A DNA stretch of 64,000 bases from assembly GCF_000163295.1 (NCBI RefSeq), contig NZ_GG700527.1, positions 729,867 through 793,866 on the forward strand. Direction: 5' to 3'. Under the pieces are notes generated by a model that saw only the letters and a program-made list of their open reading frames with translations, had not been told where the DNA came from and searched no databases. Positions 1-8,787 of the stretch are shown here, piece by piece. The stretch comes from Anaerococcus vaginalis ATCC 51170 (GTDB lineage Bacteria; Bacillota; Clostridia; Tissierellales; Peptoniphilaceae). The position numbers and the translations under genes are program-made. Positions within the stretch are counted from its first letter, which is position 1, and each line of letters begins with the position of its first letter.

Positions 1-90
1 ACACATCATCTTTTTTTATTATATTTTAGTCTGTATTTATTATAGATTTGTGATTTTAAAATGTAAGATTAATTATTAATAATTTTAATT

Positions 91-123
91 ATCGTGAGTA
101 TTAAAACTTTACTCACGATTTTT
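91..123 (+). terminator. Hairpin with T-tract, probable terminator
   Basis: Perfect 10-bp stem, ATCGTGAGTA (91-100) against TACTCACGAT (110-119), with a 9-nt loop and a T run at 119-123. The most likely reading is the intrinsic terminator of a plus-strand gene ending left of the window; the left flank is also AT-rich, so it may work in both directions. Confidence 0.65.
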
Positions 124-204
124 AATTTGGAGATAATGACGCAAAAAAATATTAGCTTACTAAAATTAAAAAAATATTTTGATTATTTGACTTTAATAAA
201 TAAT

Positions 205-254
205 AGAGATACTAACTCACTCCCCCACAAATGTGGAAGGTGGAAAGTATCTCT
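205..254. repeat. 50-nt structured inverted repeat
   Basis: The outer stem AGAGATACT (205-213) pairs perfectly with AGTATCTCT (246-254). Inside, CCAC-AAAT-GTGG (225-236) forms a second stem, flanked by CAC (218-220) and GTG (240-242). There is no T-tract on either side, so it is not an ordinary terminator. Function is unknown; it could be a small RNA element or a remnant of a mobile-element end. Confidence 0.5.
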
Positions 255-290
255 AACATTAATAATATACTGTAAATATATGAAAAAATA

Positions 291-353
291 AACAAAGCAC
301 ATGGCGCAACCCAAAGAAAAAATTCTTTTAGGGGGTTACGTATGTGCTTTGTT
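291..353. repeat. 63-nt composite long hairpin
   Basis: AACAAAGCACAT (291-302) pairs perfectly with ATGTGCTTTGTT (342-353). The pairing continues inward through CG/CG, AACCC/GGGTT and AAGAA/TTCTT with small bulges, so most of the 63 nt is folded. On the minus strand the hairpin is followed by TATTTTTT, so it could terminate transcription that passes the tmRNA terminator. The inner conserved-looking blocks go beyond what a terminator needs. Confidence 0.55.
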
Positions 354-401
354 ATTGTAAATAATATAATATAAAATTCAAATTAAATCAATATTTTATT
401 A

Positions 402-430
402 GAAAAAAATAAAACCTTGAAAACCAAGGC
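402..430 (-). terminator. tmRNA terminator
   Basis: On the minus strand, CCTTG-GTTTT-CAAGG (429-415) is followed by TTTTATTTTTTT (414-403). It begins 13 nt beyond the CCA end of the tmRNA, as expected for its rho-independent terminator. Confidence 0.85.
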
Positions 431-442
431 TTTAAATATTTA

Positions 443-799
443 TGGTGGAGATGACGGGATTTGAACCCGTGTCCGCACGAGTCTTAATAAAAGCATCTAC
501 AAGTTTAGTAAGTATTTAATTTTCATCTAGCACTTATCTACTTACAAATAACTTACTAGACTAGCTTCATAGATACTAAATATACTCAAAGCTTTGCATA
601 TTAGTTGCCACATAAAATTATGAAACAAATAAAAACTACTGTGGCTTAATTTTTATTTGCTGCTTGCCTAAATTAGGCAGCTAATGCGAATTGTCTTTCG
701 CTATTATTGTTTGCATTTATATTTAATTTTCAATTTTACGAATTGATAAACGACTTGCAACTTAAATCTTAACAAGCACGTCGAAACCAAAACATCCCC
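443..799 (-). ncRNA. ssrA: tmRNA (transfer-messenger RNA)
   Basis: The RNA rescues stalled ribosomes: its alanine-tRNA-like part enters the empty A site and its internal frame tags the nascent chain for proteolysis. Read on the minus strand, the 5' end starts GGGGATGTTTTGGTTTCGAC (from 799). The 3' end carries the T-arm GGGTTCAAATCCC and ends ATCTCCACCA with CCA encoded (443-445). The tag frame at 714-673 reads ANNNSERQFALAA-stop, with the usual A-N start and ALAA end. The mature length of about 357 nt is normal for a one-piece tmRNA. It is an independent unit with its own consensus promoter and terminator. I am certain of the identity; the ends are certain to within a base or two. Confidence 0.97.
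673..714 (-). other. tmRNA proteolysis-tag reading frame
   Basis: Resume codon GCA (714-712), then AAC AAT AAT AGC GAA AGA CAA TTC GCA TTA GCT GCC and stop TAA (675-673), encoding ANNNSERQFALAA. The C-terminal ALAA is the degradation determinant known from other bacteria. Confidence 0.93.
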
Positions 800-816
800 A
801 TATAATCAATATAAAT

Positions 817-844
817 ATTATACTAAAATTTATTTTTATGTCAA
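817..844 (-). promoter_or_regulatory. tmRNA promoter
   Basis: Minus-strand TTGACA (844-839) and TATAAT (822-817), both perfect consensus, are separated by 16 nt. The predicted transcription start is near 810, about 10 nt upstream of the mature tmRNA 5' end, so a short leader would be removed by RNase P. Confidence 0.85.
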
Positions 845-952
845 AATCTTAATTTTTTATAAAATTATTTATAGTAAATTAAATTATTATTTTTTGGGTA
901 TTATTATATTAAGTCATTCATATTTTTTAATCATGAAGTAATAGGAGGATTT

Positions 953-2086
953 ATGAGAAATAATAATAAAATTGCAGCTATGCTTCTTGCTGGTGGTCAA
1001 GGATCTAGATTAAAGGCTCTTACTAAAGAAATGGCAAAACCTGTAGTTCCTTTTGGTGGAAAATATAAAATTATAGATTTTGCTTTGTCAAATGCAACTA
1101 ATTCAGAAATTAGAGATATTGGTGTTTTAACTCAATATAAACCACAATTATTAAATAAGCACTTGGGTATTGGTGCTGCATGGGATTATGATAGAAATTT
1201 TGGTGGTTTAAGAATTTTAACTCCTTACTACACAGAAGAAGGTGGAAGATGGTTTGAAGGTACTGCTGGAGCAATTTTTGTAAATATTAATTATCTTGAT
1301 AGTATTGACCCTGAATATGTTTTGATTTTATCTGGAGATCATATTTACAAAATGGATTATACAAAACTTCTCGCTGAGCACATGCAAAAAGGTGCTGATG
1401 CGACTATTGCAGTTATGGAAGTTGATTGGGATGAGGCATCTAGATTTGGTATTATGAATACTGATGATGAGGGAAGAATTGTTGAGTTTGAAGAAAAACC
1501 TGAAAATCCTAAATCAAATCTTGCTTCAATGGGAATTTATATTTTTAATTGGAAAGTTTTAAGACAGGCTTTGATTGAAGATCATAATAATTCTGAATCT
1601 ACAAATGATTTTGGTCATGATATAATTCCTTACTTATTAGATAATAATAGAGATTTGTTTGTTTATAAATTTGATGGATATTGGAAGGATGTAGGAACTG
1701 TAAAATCTTATTGGCAAGCTAATCTCGATTTAATTGACCCTGAAAACCCTCTAAATATTCAAGATGATTCTTGGAAAATATATACAACTGCATTAAATTT
1801 GCCTCCTCATAGAGTTGGTAAAAATGGCGTTTTAAATGATGCGCTAATAAATGAAGGATGTATTATAGATGGAGAGGTTAATAATTCTGTATTGTTTTCA
1901 AATGTAAAAATTGAAAAAAATGCTTGTGTAAATAATTGTGTAATATTATCAGGGGTTACTATAAAAGAAGGCGTAAAAGTATATAATTCTGTAATTACTG
2001 AAAATATGGAAATCAGTGAAAATATTGGAGATAAAAATTCTACATCAGTTTATCTTGTAAGCGAAGATGGGATAGAGGAGGAATAA
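953..2086 (+). CDS. glgC: Glucose-1-phosphate adenylyltransferase (catalytic)
   Basis: Makes ADP-glucose from ATP and glucose-1-phosphate, the committed step of bacterial glycogen synthesis. The nucleotidyltransferase signature [11 protein letters not shown] sits at residues 14-24, followed by [10 protein letters not shown]. The motif [11 protein letters not shown] (near 125-135) holds the catalytic Asp. The C-terminal third (from about 290) has the I/V-rich hexapeptide pattern of a left-handed beta-helix. The length, 377 residues, is typical of GlgC. AGGAGG at 943-948 sets the ATG at 953. It is the first gene of the glycogen operon, and glgD begins 1 nt after its stop. In Bacillus-type systems GlgC and GlgD form a heterotetramer. 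I did not find a convincing promoter in the 108 nt between the tmRNA promoter and this gene. Confidence 0.95.
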   Translation: MRNNNKIAAMLLAGGQGSRLKALTKEMAKPVVPFGGKYKIIDFALSNATNSEIRDIGVLTQYKPQLLNKHLGIGAAWDYDRNFGGLRILTPYYTEEGGRWFEGTAGAIFVNINYLDSIDPEYVLILSGDHIYKMDYTKLLAEHMQKGADATIAVMEVDWDEASRFGIMNTDDEGRIVEFEEKPENPKSNLASMGIYIFNWKVLRQALIEDHNNSESTNDFGHDIIPYLLDNNRDLFVYKFDGYWKDVGTVKSYWQANLDLIDPENPLNIQDDSWKIYTTALNLPPHRVGKNGVLNDALINEGCIIDGEVNNSVLFSNVKIEKNACVNNCVILSGVTIKEGVKVYNSVITENMEISENIGDKNSTSVYLVSEDGIEEE

Positions 2087-2087
2087 G

Positions 2088-3203
2088 ATGCAAAATATAC
2101 TTGCTTTAATTTATAGTTCAGAATTTGATGAAAAAAATTATGATACACTTTGTAAATATAGACCTGATTATATGCTACCTTTTGGTTGTAGGTATAGGGT
2201 TATAGATTTTACTTTATCTAATATAACAAATCACAATATATCAAGTGTTATTTTATATGGCGGAGAACCTTTAAGATCAACTCTTGATCATGTGGGCGAT
2301 GGAAGAAATTGGGAATTAAATAGAAGAAGTGGTGGTTTGATGATTAATCCGCCAGTATATTTAAGGTCAAGACTTGCTAATGAAATAGAAACTTACTACA
2401 ACACGATGAAACATTTTATGAGAAATAAACGTGAATATGTTTATATAACAAATCCAATGTATATTTCTAAGGTAAATATTTCAGATGCTTATGAAAAAAT
2501 GCAAGATGAAAATTTAGATGCTTTAATTTTTACTCAAAAAAAGAATGATGAGTATGGCTATTATTTGAATAGAAGAATTATTAATACTGACGAAAATGAA
2601 AATCCTGTTAGTGTTGGAATTAATCTTGGACTTGAAGAAGAAATAAATTTGTTTACAGGTTCGATATTGATTAAAAAAGATATATTCATGGATCTTCTTA
2701 GATATTCGATTGAAAAAAATAATGCTACAAATGTTCTTGATGCTTTGTTCAAATATCCAAAGAAAAAATCAATCGGTCTTTATAAATCAAAAGAGAGCTT
2801 GAGCGTTATTATGGATACCTTGACATACTTTGAAGCTAGTTTTAATTTGTTAGATAGGGACTTTTTTGATGAAATTTTCTATGAACAAGGAATGGTTTAT
2901 ACAAAAAGCAAAGACGAGCCTTCAACTGAATATTTAAAAGGTTCAAAAGTAAGAAATTCTTTGGTAGCAAATGGAGCTATAATTGAAGGAGAAATTGAAA
3001 ATTCTATTATTTTTAGAGGGGTTACAGTTAAAAAAGGTGCAGTAATCAAAAATTCTATTATTTTCCAAAATTCCGAGATAGGCGAAGGTGCGATTTTAAA
3101 TCACGTAATAACCGATAAAGACACAAAAGTTTTTGAAGATGTTAAATTATTTGGAAACAGAACCCATCCTTACTTAACAGATAAGGGAGAACACATTAAC
3201 TAA
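2088..3203 (+). CDS. glgD: Glucose-1-phosphate adenylyltransferase subunit GlgD
   Basis: Non-catalytic or modulatory partner of GlgC. The fold is shared: RPDYMLPFGCRYRVIDFTLSN near residues 24-44 matches Glg[20 protein letters not shown]. The N-terminal GGxGxRL nucleotide-binding loop is missing, replaced by LALIYSSEFDEKNYD, which is normal for GlgD. A beta-helix C-terminus (VRNSLVANGAIIEGEIENS) follows. The length is 371 residues. It is preceded by GAGGAGG inside the end of glgC, one base separates the genes, and glgA follows after 10 nt. In studied Firmicutes GlgD raises GlgC activity. Confidence 0.93.
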   Translation: MQNILALIYSSEFDEKNYDTLCKYRPDYMLPFGCRYRVIDFTLSNITNHNISSVILYGGEPLRSTLDHVGDGRNWELNRRSGGLMINPPVYLRSRLANEIETYYNTMKHFMRNKREYVYITNPMYISKVNISDAYEKMQDENLDALIFTQKKNDEYGYYLNRRIINTDENENPVSVGINLGLEEEINLFTGSILIKKDIFMDLLRYSIEKNNATNVLDALFKYPKKKSIGLYKSKESLSVIMDTLTYFEASFNLLDRDFFDEIFYEQGMVYTKSKDEPSTEYLKGSKVRNSLVANGAIIEGEIENSIIFRGVTVKKGAVIKNSIIFQNSEIGEGAILNHVITDKDTKVFEDVKLFGNRTHPYLTDKGEHIN

Positions 3204-3213
3204 GGGGTGTAAG

Positions 3214-4644
3214 ATGAAAGTATTATTTTTAACAAGTGAAGCTGATCCTTTTATAAAAACAGGTGGTCTTGCAGATGTAGCAGGTTCTTTGCCAAAAGAA
3301 CTTGCAAAAAAAGGCATCGATATAAGAGTTGTTATGCCTTTGTATTCAAGTATTGATTATGTTTATAGAAAAAAGATGAAAAAAATAAAAGATTTTTATG
3401 TAGATCTTGATTGGAAACATCAATATGCTGGAATTTTTTCTCTAAAATGGGAAGGTGTTACATTTTATTTTATAGATAATCTTGAATACTTTGACAGACC
3501 AAACGCATACGGCTATGACGATGATGCTGAAAGATTTATATTTTTCTCAAAAGCTGCTACCTTATTAGGAAAAGAAATTGATTTTAAACCTGATATAATT
3601 CATGCTAATGATTGGCACACAGCTTTGGTAAATATTTATGTAAATGATTTTAGAAAAGGCGATCACTATTTTGATGATATAAGAACTTTATTTACTATTC
3701 ACAATTTAAAATACCAAGGAGTTTTTGATTCGGGGTATTTAACTTTAACAGGTCTTGATGGATATTATTTCAACGAACATGATTTAAAATATTTTGATGC
3801 CATTAATTTTATGAAAGGTGGAATTGTTCATTCAACGGCTTTTAATACTGTAAGTGAAAATTATGCACAAGAAATTAAATATCCTTTTTATGGGGAAGGT
3901 CTTGATGGAATAATTAGAGAATATCAAAACAAGCTTTCAGGAATTGTAAATGGAATAGATTATGAATTGTGGAATCCAAAAACTGATAAAAATATTTTCA
4001 AAAATTATGATGTAAAATCTTTGGAAAATAAAATAGAAAATAAGATGAAATTACAAGAAGAATATGGACTTCCAGTTAATAAGGATGTGCCAATGATTGC
4101 AATTTGTTCAAGGCTTACATCAATGAAAGGATTTGATCTTGTAAGATATATATTGGATGAATTATTACAAGAAGATATTCAATTAGTTGTCTTAGGTACT
4201 GGAGATTATACTTACGAAGAAATGTTTAAGTATTTTGAGTGGAAATATCCTGACAAGGTTGCTGCAAGAATTTATTATGATGGAAAAGAAAGCCATAAAT
4301 TATATGCGGCTAGCGATTTATTTATGATGCCATCAATATCAGAGCCTTGTGGAATTAGTCAATTAATTGCTATGAGATATGGGTCTTTACCAGTTGTAAG
4401 AGAAGCTGGAGGTTTAAAAGATACAGTAAAACCTTACAATAAATATACTGGAGAAGGAAGTGGATTCTCATTTGAAAATATAAATGCTCACGAATTACTT
4501 TTTGCAAGCAAAAATGCAATTGATTTATACAAAAATAATAGAGAGGCTTTTGATAAACTTGTAGTTAATGCAATGAAAGAGAAAAATGACTGGGAAGAAT
4601 CTTCTAAAAAATATATAAAATTATACGAAGATATTAAGGCTTAG
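3214..4644 (+). CDS. glgA: Glycogen synthase (ADP-glucose dependent)
   Basis: Extends alpha-1,4-glucan chains from ADP-glucose (GT5 family). The ADP-glucose-binding motif KTGGLADVAG is at residues 15-24. HANDWHTAL lies in the N-terminal Rossmann domain, and the C-terminal domain carries SEPCGISQLIAMRYGSLPVVR followed by GGLKDTV. The length of 476 residues is normal for bacterial GlgA. GGGGTG just upstream sets the ATG at 3214. It is co-transcribed with glgC-glgD, and the next gene starts 1 nt after the stop, suggesting translational coupling. Confidence 0.95.
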   Translation: MKVLFLTSEADPFIKTGGLADVAGSLPKELAKKGIDIRVVMPLYSSIDYVYRKKMKKIKDFYVDLDWKHQYAGIFSLKWEGVTFYFIDNLEYFDRPNAYGYDDDAERFIFFSKAATLLGKEIDFKPDIIHANDWHTALVNIYVNDFRKGDHYFDDIRTLFTIHNLKYQGVFDSGYLTLTGLDGYYFNEHDLKYFDAINFMKGGIVHSTAFNTVSENYAQEIKYPFYGEGLDGIIREYQNKLSGIVNGIDYELWNPKTDKNIFKNYDVKSLENKIENKMKLQEEYGLPVNKDVPMIAICSRLTSMKGFDLVRYILDELLQEDIQLVVLGTGDYTYEEMFKYFEWKYPDKVAARIYYDGKESHKLYAASDLFMMPSISEPCGISQLIAMRYGSLPVVREAGGLKDTVKPYNKYTGEGSGFSFENINAHELLFASKNAIDLYKNNREAFDKLVVNAMKEKNDWEESSKKYIKLYEDIKA

Positions 4645-4645
4645 A

Positions 4646-6895
4646 ATGGAAAAAAATAATAATAATTTTATCTTAAAAAGAATACAAAATTTTTTGTATT
4701 CTTTTTATGCTAAAGAAATAGATGATGCGAGATTAAGTGAAATTTATGATGGGCTTGTAAAAGCTTTGATGCAAGATATAGGAAAAAATTGGACAAAGTC
4801 AAAAAAAATTTTTAAAAATAAAGAAGTTTACTTACTATCTTTTGAATATAATCCAGGAAAATTTATTGAAAGCGCTATTGAATCCTTAGACTATACTGAT
4901 GAAGTTAATAAGTGTCTGGATAGTTTAAATATTTCTATGGAAGATTTGGTTAATTATGAAAAAGAAGCAAGTCTTGGAAATAGCGATATAGGTATTGGAT
5001 CTTGGTATTTGATGAAAGAATTAAGTAAAAATAAAATAAAGTCAATGGCCTATGCTTTAAGATATGAAAGCGGAGGGATGAAACAGGAAATCAGAGAAGG
5101 AAGGCAATTTGTAAATCCTAACGAGTGGTTATATAGGGGAAATAAATGGGAACATAAAAAAGATTTCTCTTATATATTAAATATTCAAGATAAAGAAGTC
5201 AAAGCTGTTGCTTATGATATGCCGATTTTTAATAATGAAAATAATTTTGTTAATAGTTTAAGATTATGGAAATCTGAATCTATAAATAAAATAGATTACT
5301 TAAATTTAAAAAGTGGAGATTTAAAAAGTGCTTACGATGATTATATAAATAACAATTCTCTTACTCAATTTTTGTACTTAGATAATTCGACCTATGAAGG
5401 AAAAATTTTTAGGCTAAAACAAGAATATTTTTATTGTGTATCCTCTATTCAAGATATTTTTAGAAGATATTTTAAAAGGAATTTTGAAATAAAGAATATC
5501 AAAAATAAGATCAAAATTGTCCTTGCAGACATACATCCATCCTTGGCAATAGTAGAATTTATTAGAAGTTTGCACCAAGGTTATAATTTAGAAATTGGAG
5601 AATGTGTAGATATTTCTAGAAAAGTTTTTGATCATATTGGGTTTTTGGTTACTCCAGATTCTAGGGAGAGCTATGATATTTCAATGATAAAATCAATTGA
5701 TGAATCTTTTTTTGATATAGTTATAAAATTAAATGACTATTCAAAAATAAATTTCAACTTACCAATAATTGAAAATAACCAATTGCAATATGATAGGTTA
5801 AATTATTTTTTTGCTGAAAAATATTTTTATTTGTCTAAAACAATTGTTGAAAACTATAAGGATAAGTCAAATAATTTTTCACATTTAAATTTTGGCATTG
5901 ATAGGTATTTGTACGCAAAGTCAAACAATAAAAATTTAAAAAAGTTGCTTGAAAATTATGATATTAATATTAGCGATGAAAATAGCCTAGAAAAATTGGA
6001 AAAATTAAAAAATAATATGGATTTTTATGATGAAGTTGAAGATGTTAAATACAAAAATAAACTTCAATTAATTGATTATTTTAAAATAAATGAAACTGAG
6101 CCGATAAATCCATATTCTATATTTGATATGCAACTTACTATGTTTCATGAGGCAAAAAGACAACTTCTTAGTGCAATATGTATAGCAAGCATGTATTATA
6201 AGTTGAAAGATAATTCAAATATTTTAATTCCGCCAACAACTTATATATTTTCTGGAAAAGCCAGTGATGGATATTTTATGGCAAAAGAGATAATAAAATT
6301 TATTTTGGCATTAAAGTATATGTTGGATAAGGACAAGCTAATCAAAGAAAAATTAAAAATAATTTTTATTGAAGATTTAAATGTTGAAAAACTTAGGAAA
6401 ATTTATCCTGCTTGTGATATTTACAGCAATTTAACTCTTCCTTTATACGACAATCAAAGTTTTCATATGCTAAATGCTATTTTTAATTTTTCAAATATTA
6501 TTTCAGCAAAGGGTGGAATACTTACAAATATTCAAAAAGAAAATAAAATTTATACTTTTGCAGATGACTACAAAAAAATCGAAAAAATTAAAGAAGAAAA
6601 TTCCTATAATGCTCGCGAATTCTATTATAAAAATGATATAATCAAAACAACGATTGATAACTTAATCAACGAAGATTATAGTAATTTGCCTTATAATTTT
6701 AAAAATATATATGATTATTTAATTTCATATAATGATTCATTTTTTATTTTCAAAGATCATGAACAATTATTAGACAAAAGACTTGAAATGGGCATGGATT
6801 ACCTAGATAAGAAAAAATGGATTGTTAATGAAATTTATAATATTTTGTGGGCGAATGAATTTAATCTTGATAAAAATTTTGAAAAATTTAAATAG
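4646..6895 (+). CDS. Divergent glycogen phosphorylase homologue, PLP lysine missing
   Basis: The full-length glycogen/maltodextrin phosphorylase fold is recognisable along 749 residues. ASLGNSDIGIGSWYLMKEL matches the family's A-LGNGGLGRLAACFLDS; ALRYESGGMKQEIREGRQ matches GIRYEYGIFNQ; ADIHPSLAIVEFIRSL matches THPALAIPELMR; and FSGKASDGYFMAKEIIKFI matches the phosphate-site segment. The PLP-binding segment, normally EASGTGNMKFMLNG, here reads YDNQSFHMLNA (601-611), so the Schiff-base lysine position is Phe606 and the Gly-rich loop is gone. By family knowledge the protein could not hold PLP covalently. It is likely non-catalytic, perhaps a glycogen-binding or regulatory protein. It sits where glgP usually sits, between glgA and the debranching enzyme. 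Confidence 0.8.
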   Translation: MEKNNNNFILKRIQNFLYSFYAKEIDDARLSEIYDGLVKALMQDIGKNWTKSKKIFKNKEVYLLSFEYNPGKFIESAIESLDYTDEVNKCLDSLNISMEDLVNYEKEASLGNSDIGIGSWYLMKELSKNKIKSMAYALRYESGGMKQEIREGRQFVNPNEWLYRGNKWEHKKDFSYILNIQDKEVKAVAYDMPIFNNENNFVNSLRLWKSESINKIDYLNLKSGDLKSAYDDYINNNSLTQFLYLDNSTYEGKIFRLKQEYFYCVSSIQDIFRRYFKRNFEIKNIKNKIKIVLADIHPSLAIVEFIRSLHQGYNLEIGECVDISRKVFDHIGFLVTPDSRESYDISMIKSIDESFFDIVIKLNDYSKINFNLPIIENNQLQYDRLNYFFAEKYFYLSKTIVENYKDKSNNFSHLNFGIDRYLYAKSNNKNLKKLLENYDINISDENSLEKLEKLKNNMDFYDEVEDVKYKNKLQLIDYFKINETEPINPYSIFDMQLTMFHEAKRQLLSAICIASMYYKLKDNSNILIPPTTYIFSGKASDGYFMAKEIIKFILALKYMLDKDKLIKEKLKIIFIEDLNVEKLRKIYPACDIYSNLTLPLYDNQSFHMLNAIFNFSNIISAKGGILTNIQKENKIYTFADDYKKIEKIKEENSYNAREFYYKNDIIKTTIDNLINEDYSNLPYNFKNIYDYLISYNDSFFIFKDHEQLLDKRLEMGMDYLDKKKWIVNEIYNILWANEFNLDKNFEKFK

Positions 6896-6900
6896 GAAAT

Positions 6901-8787
6901 ATGACATATAATTACGAAGAAATTAAGGATATAAAATTAGGAGCAACATATACAAAAAAATATACAGAATTTAGAGTTTTTGCTCCAAATAGAAAAAAAA
7001 TAGATTTATTAATAACAGATGATTATAGAAAAATAAGAAAAGAAAAATTTTCTATGGTCAAAACAAAATTTGATATATTTTATTGTAAAATTGATAAAGA
7101 TTTGGATGGATTTTTTTACTCATATTTGGTTGAAGATAAATACGAAGTAACAGATCCTTACTCAAAGGCTTCATCTATCAATAGCTTGATGTCAGCTGTA
7201 GTTGATTTTGAAAAGACAAATCCAAAAAACTTTAAAAAATTTGCTCCCAAAATTTGTGAAAATAAGGCAATAATTTATGAATTAAATGTAAAAGATTATA
7301 CTGCAAATAAAAATTCAAATGTAAAATATAGGGGGAAATTTCTTGGACTTTGTGAAGAAAATACAAAATTTAAAGGCCATACAACTGGATTAAGCCATTT
7401 AAAAGAAATGAATGTGACTCACATACAACTTTTACCAGTTTATGATTTTATTTCTACATTCGAAGAAAATGAGAAATTTTTTGATGATGATAATTATAAT
7501 TGGGGCTATGATCCAGAATTGTATTTTAATGTAGAAGGTTCTTATTCTACAAACCCATACAAAATAAAAAGAAGAATCTATGAATTTAAAGAAATGGTAA
7601 ATAAAATTCACGAAAATGGAATGAATGTTGTAATGGATGTTGTATATAATCATACATTTAAAACCATAGATTCAAATTTGGAAGTTTTAGCACCAAATTA
7701 TTATCATAGAAAAAATTATGATGGGAATTTTTCTAATGGTTCGGGAGTTGGAAATGAGCTTGCAAGTGAAAAAGCTTTTGTAAGAAAATTGATCATAGAT
7801 TCCTTGAAGCATTGGGTAAATGAATATGATATTGATGGATTTAGATTTGATTTGATGGCTTTGATTGATATTGACACAATAAAAATTGCAATAAAAGAAT
7901 TGAAAAAAATAAAACCCTACATAATTATCTATGGAGAGCCTTGGATGGGAGGAGAATCAGTCTTACCTATTGAAAAACAAATTCTTGTAGGAAGTCAAAA
8001 ATCCAATGGTTTTGCGGTTTTTAATGATAGATTTAGAAATGCAATTAGGGGAGATAATGATGGATATTCAAAAGGGTTTATCCAAGGAAATTTTACATTA
8101 AAAAATGAAATTGAAATAGGAATTAGCGGAAGTATTAATTTTGATGAAAAAAGAATTGGATTTGCAGATGATGCAAGCGAAGTTATAAATTATTTTGCAT
8201 GTCATGATAATCTAATTTATTACGATAAGTTAAAAATTTCTTTAACAAATCATGAAAATATTGATTCTATATCAAGACTAGGATTTGCAATTTTGTTTTT
8301 ATCATTTGGCAAGCCTTTTATATATGAAGGAACTGAATTTAATAATTCAAAATCAAATAACAGCAATTCATATAATTCAAGCCTTGATATAAATGGAATA
8401 AATTGGCAAGATAAAATTGATAATTTGGACACTTTTACTTATGTAAAAGAGCTTATTGAATTGAGAAAAAACTTAGAAGTTTTTGACTTATATAAAAGGG
8501 AAGATATAAAAAAAGTTTTAACTTTTGTTGATGGGCTAGAAGATTTCTTGATAGCTTATAAAATAAATTTTAAAAATAAAAAAATTTATTTAGTATTTAA
8601 TGCTTTAAAAAATGATTATGAACTTGACGATATAACAAGAAATAAAATATTTAATGAGCAAAGAGAACTTGTTAAAATATTTGATAAAAAGGGTAAAATT
8701 AATAAAAGATTAAATGTTTCTGATATAAAAAAAATCAGTAAATATTCTGTAAACGTATATGTAGGAGGAAAATATTATGGATTATAA
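6901..8787 (+). CDS. Type I pullulanase-like debranching enzyme (GH13)
   Basis: Hydrolyses alpha-1,6 branch links in glycogen or limit dextrins. An N-terminal CBM48-like domain spans roughly residues 1-95. The pullulanase signature YNWGYDPELYF (about 199-209) is present. GH13 region I is DVVYNHT; region II is GFRFDLM with nucleophile Asp317; region III is YGEPW with acid/base Glu346; region IV is ACHDN. The length of 628 residues fits small intracellular pullulanases such as Bacillus AmyX. There is no signal peptide, so it acts in the cytoplasm. The ATG follows a weak AGGAAAT. Its end overlaps the next gene by 11 nt. GlgX is less likely because YNWGYDP is typical of pullulanases. Confidence 0.87.
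   Translation: MTYNYEEIKDIKLGATYTKKYTEFRVFAPNRKKIDLLITDDYRKIRKEKFSMVKTKFDIFYCKIDKDLDGFFYSYLVEDKYEVTDPYSKASSINSLMSAVVDFEKTNPKNFKKFAPKICENKAIIYELNVKDYTANKNSNVKYRGKFLGLCEENTKFKGHTTGLSHLKEMNVTHIQLLPVYDFISTFEENEKFFDDDNYNWGYDPELYFNVEGSYSTNPYKIKRRIYEFKEMVNKIHENGMNVVMDVVYNHTFKTIDSNLEVLAPNYYHRKNYDGNFSNGSGVGNELASEKAFVRKLIIDSLKHWVNEYDIDGFRFDLMALIDIDTIKIAIKELKKIKPYIIIYGEPWMGGESVLPIEKQILVGSQKSNGFAVFNDRFRNAIRGDNDGYSKGFIQGNFTLKNEIEIGISGSINFDEKRIGFADDASEVINYFACHDNLIYYDKLKISLTNHENIDSISRLGFAILFLSFGKPFIYEGTEFNNSKSNNSNSYNSSLDINGINWQDKIDNLDTFTYVKELIELRKNLEVFDLYKREDIKKVLTFVDGLEDFLIAYKINFKNKKIYLVFNALKNDYELDDITRNKIFNEQRELVKIFDKKGKINKRLNVSDIKKISKYSVNVYVGGKYYGL

Larger units (their letters stand above)
1..401. other. 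Non-coding AT-rich stretch with three hairpins
   Basis: No credible coding region. The only open frame (from a GTG at 94 to 291) starts inside a hairpin arm, has no ribosome binding site and resembles no family I know. The stretch holds three strong inverted repeats (91-119, 205-254 and 291-353), listed separately. It lies downstream of the tmRNA terminator when read on the minus strand. Confidence 0.6.

Noticed and set aside
94-291. 65-codon open frame before the tmRNA
   Set aside because: Starts with GTG inside a hairpin arm, has no ribosome binding site, crosses a second structured element and resembles no protein.
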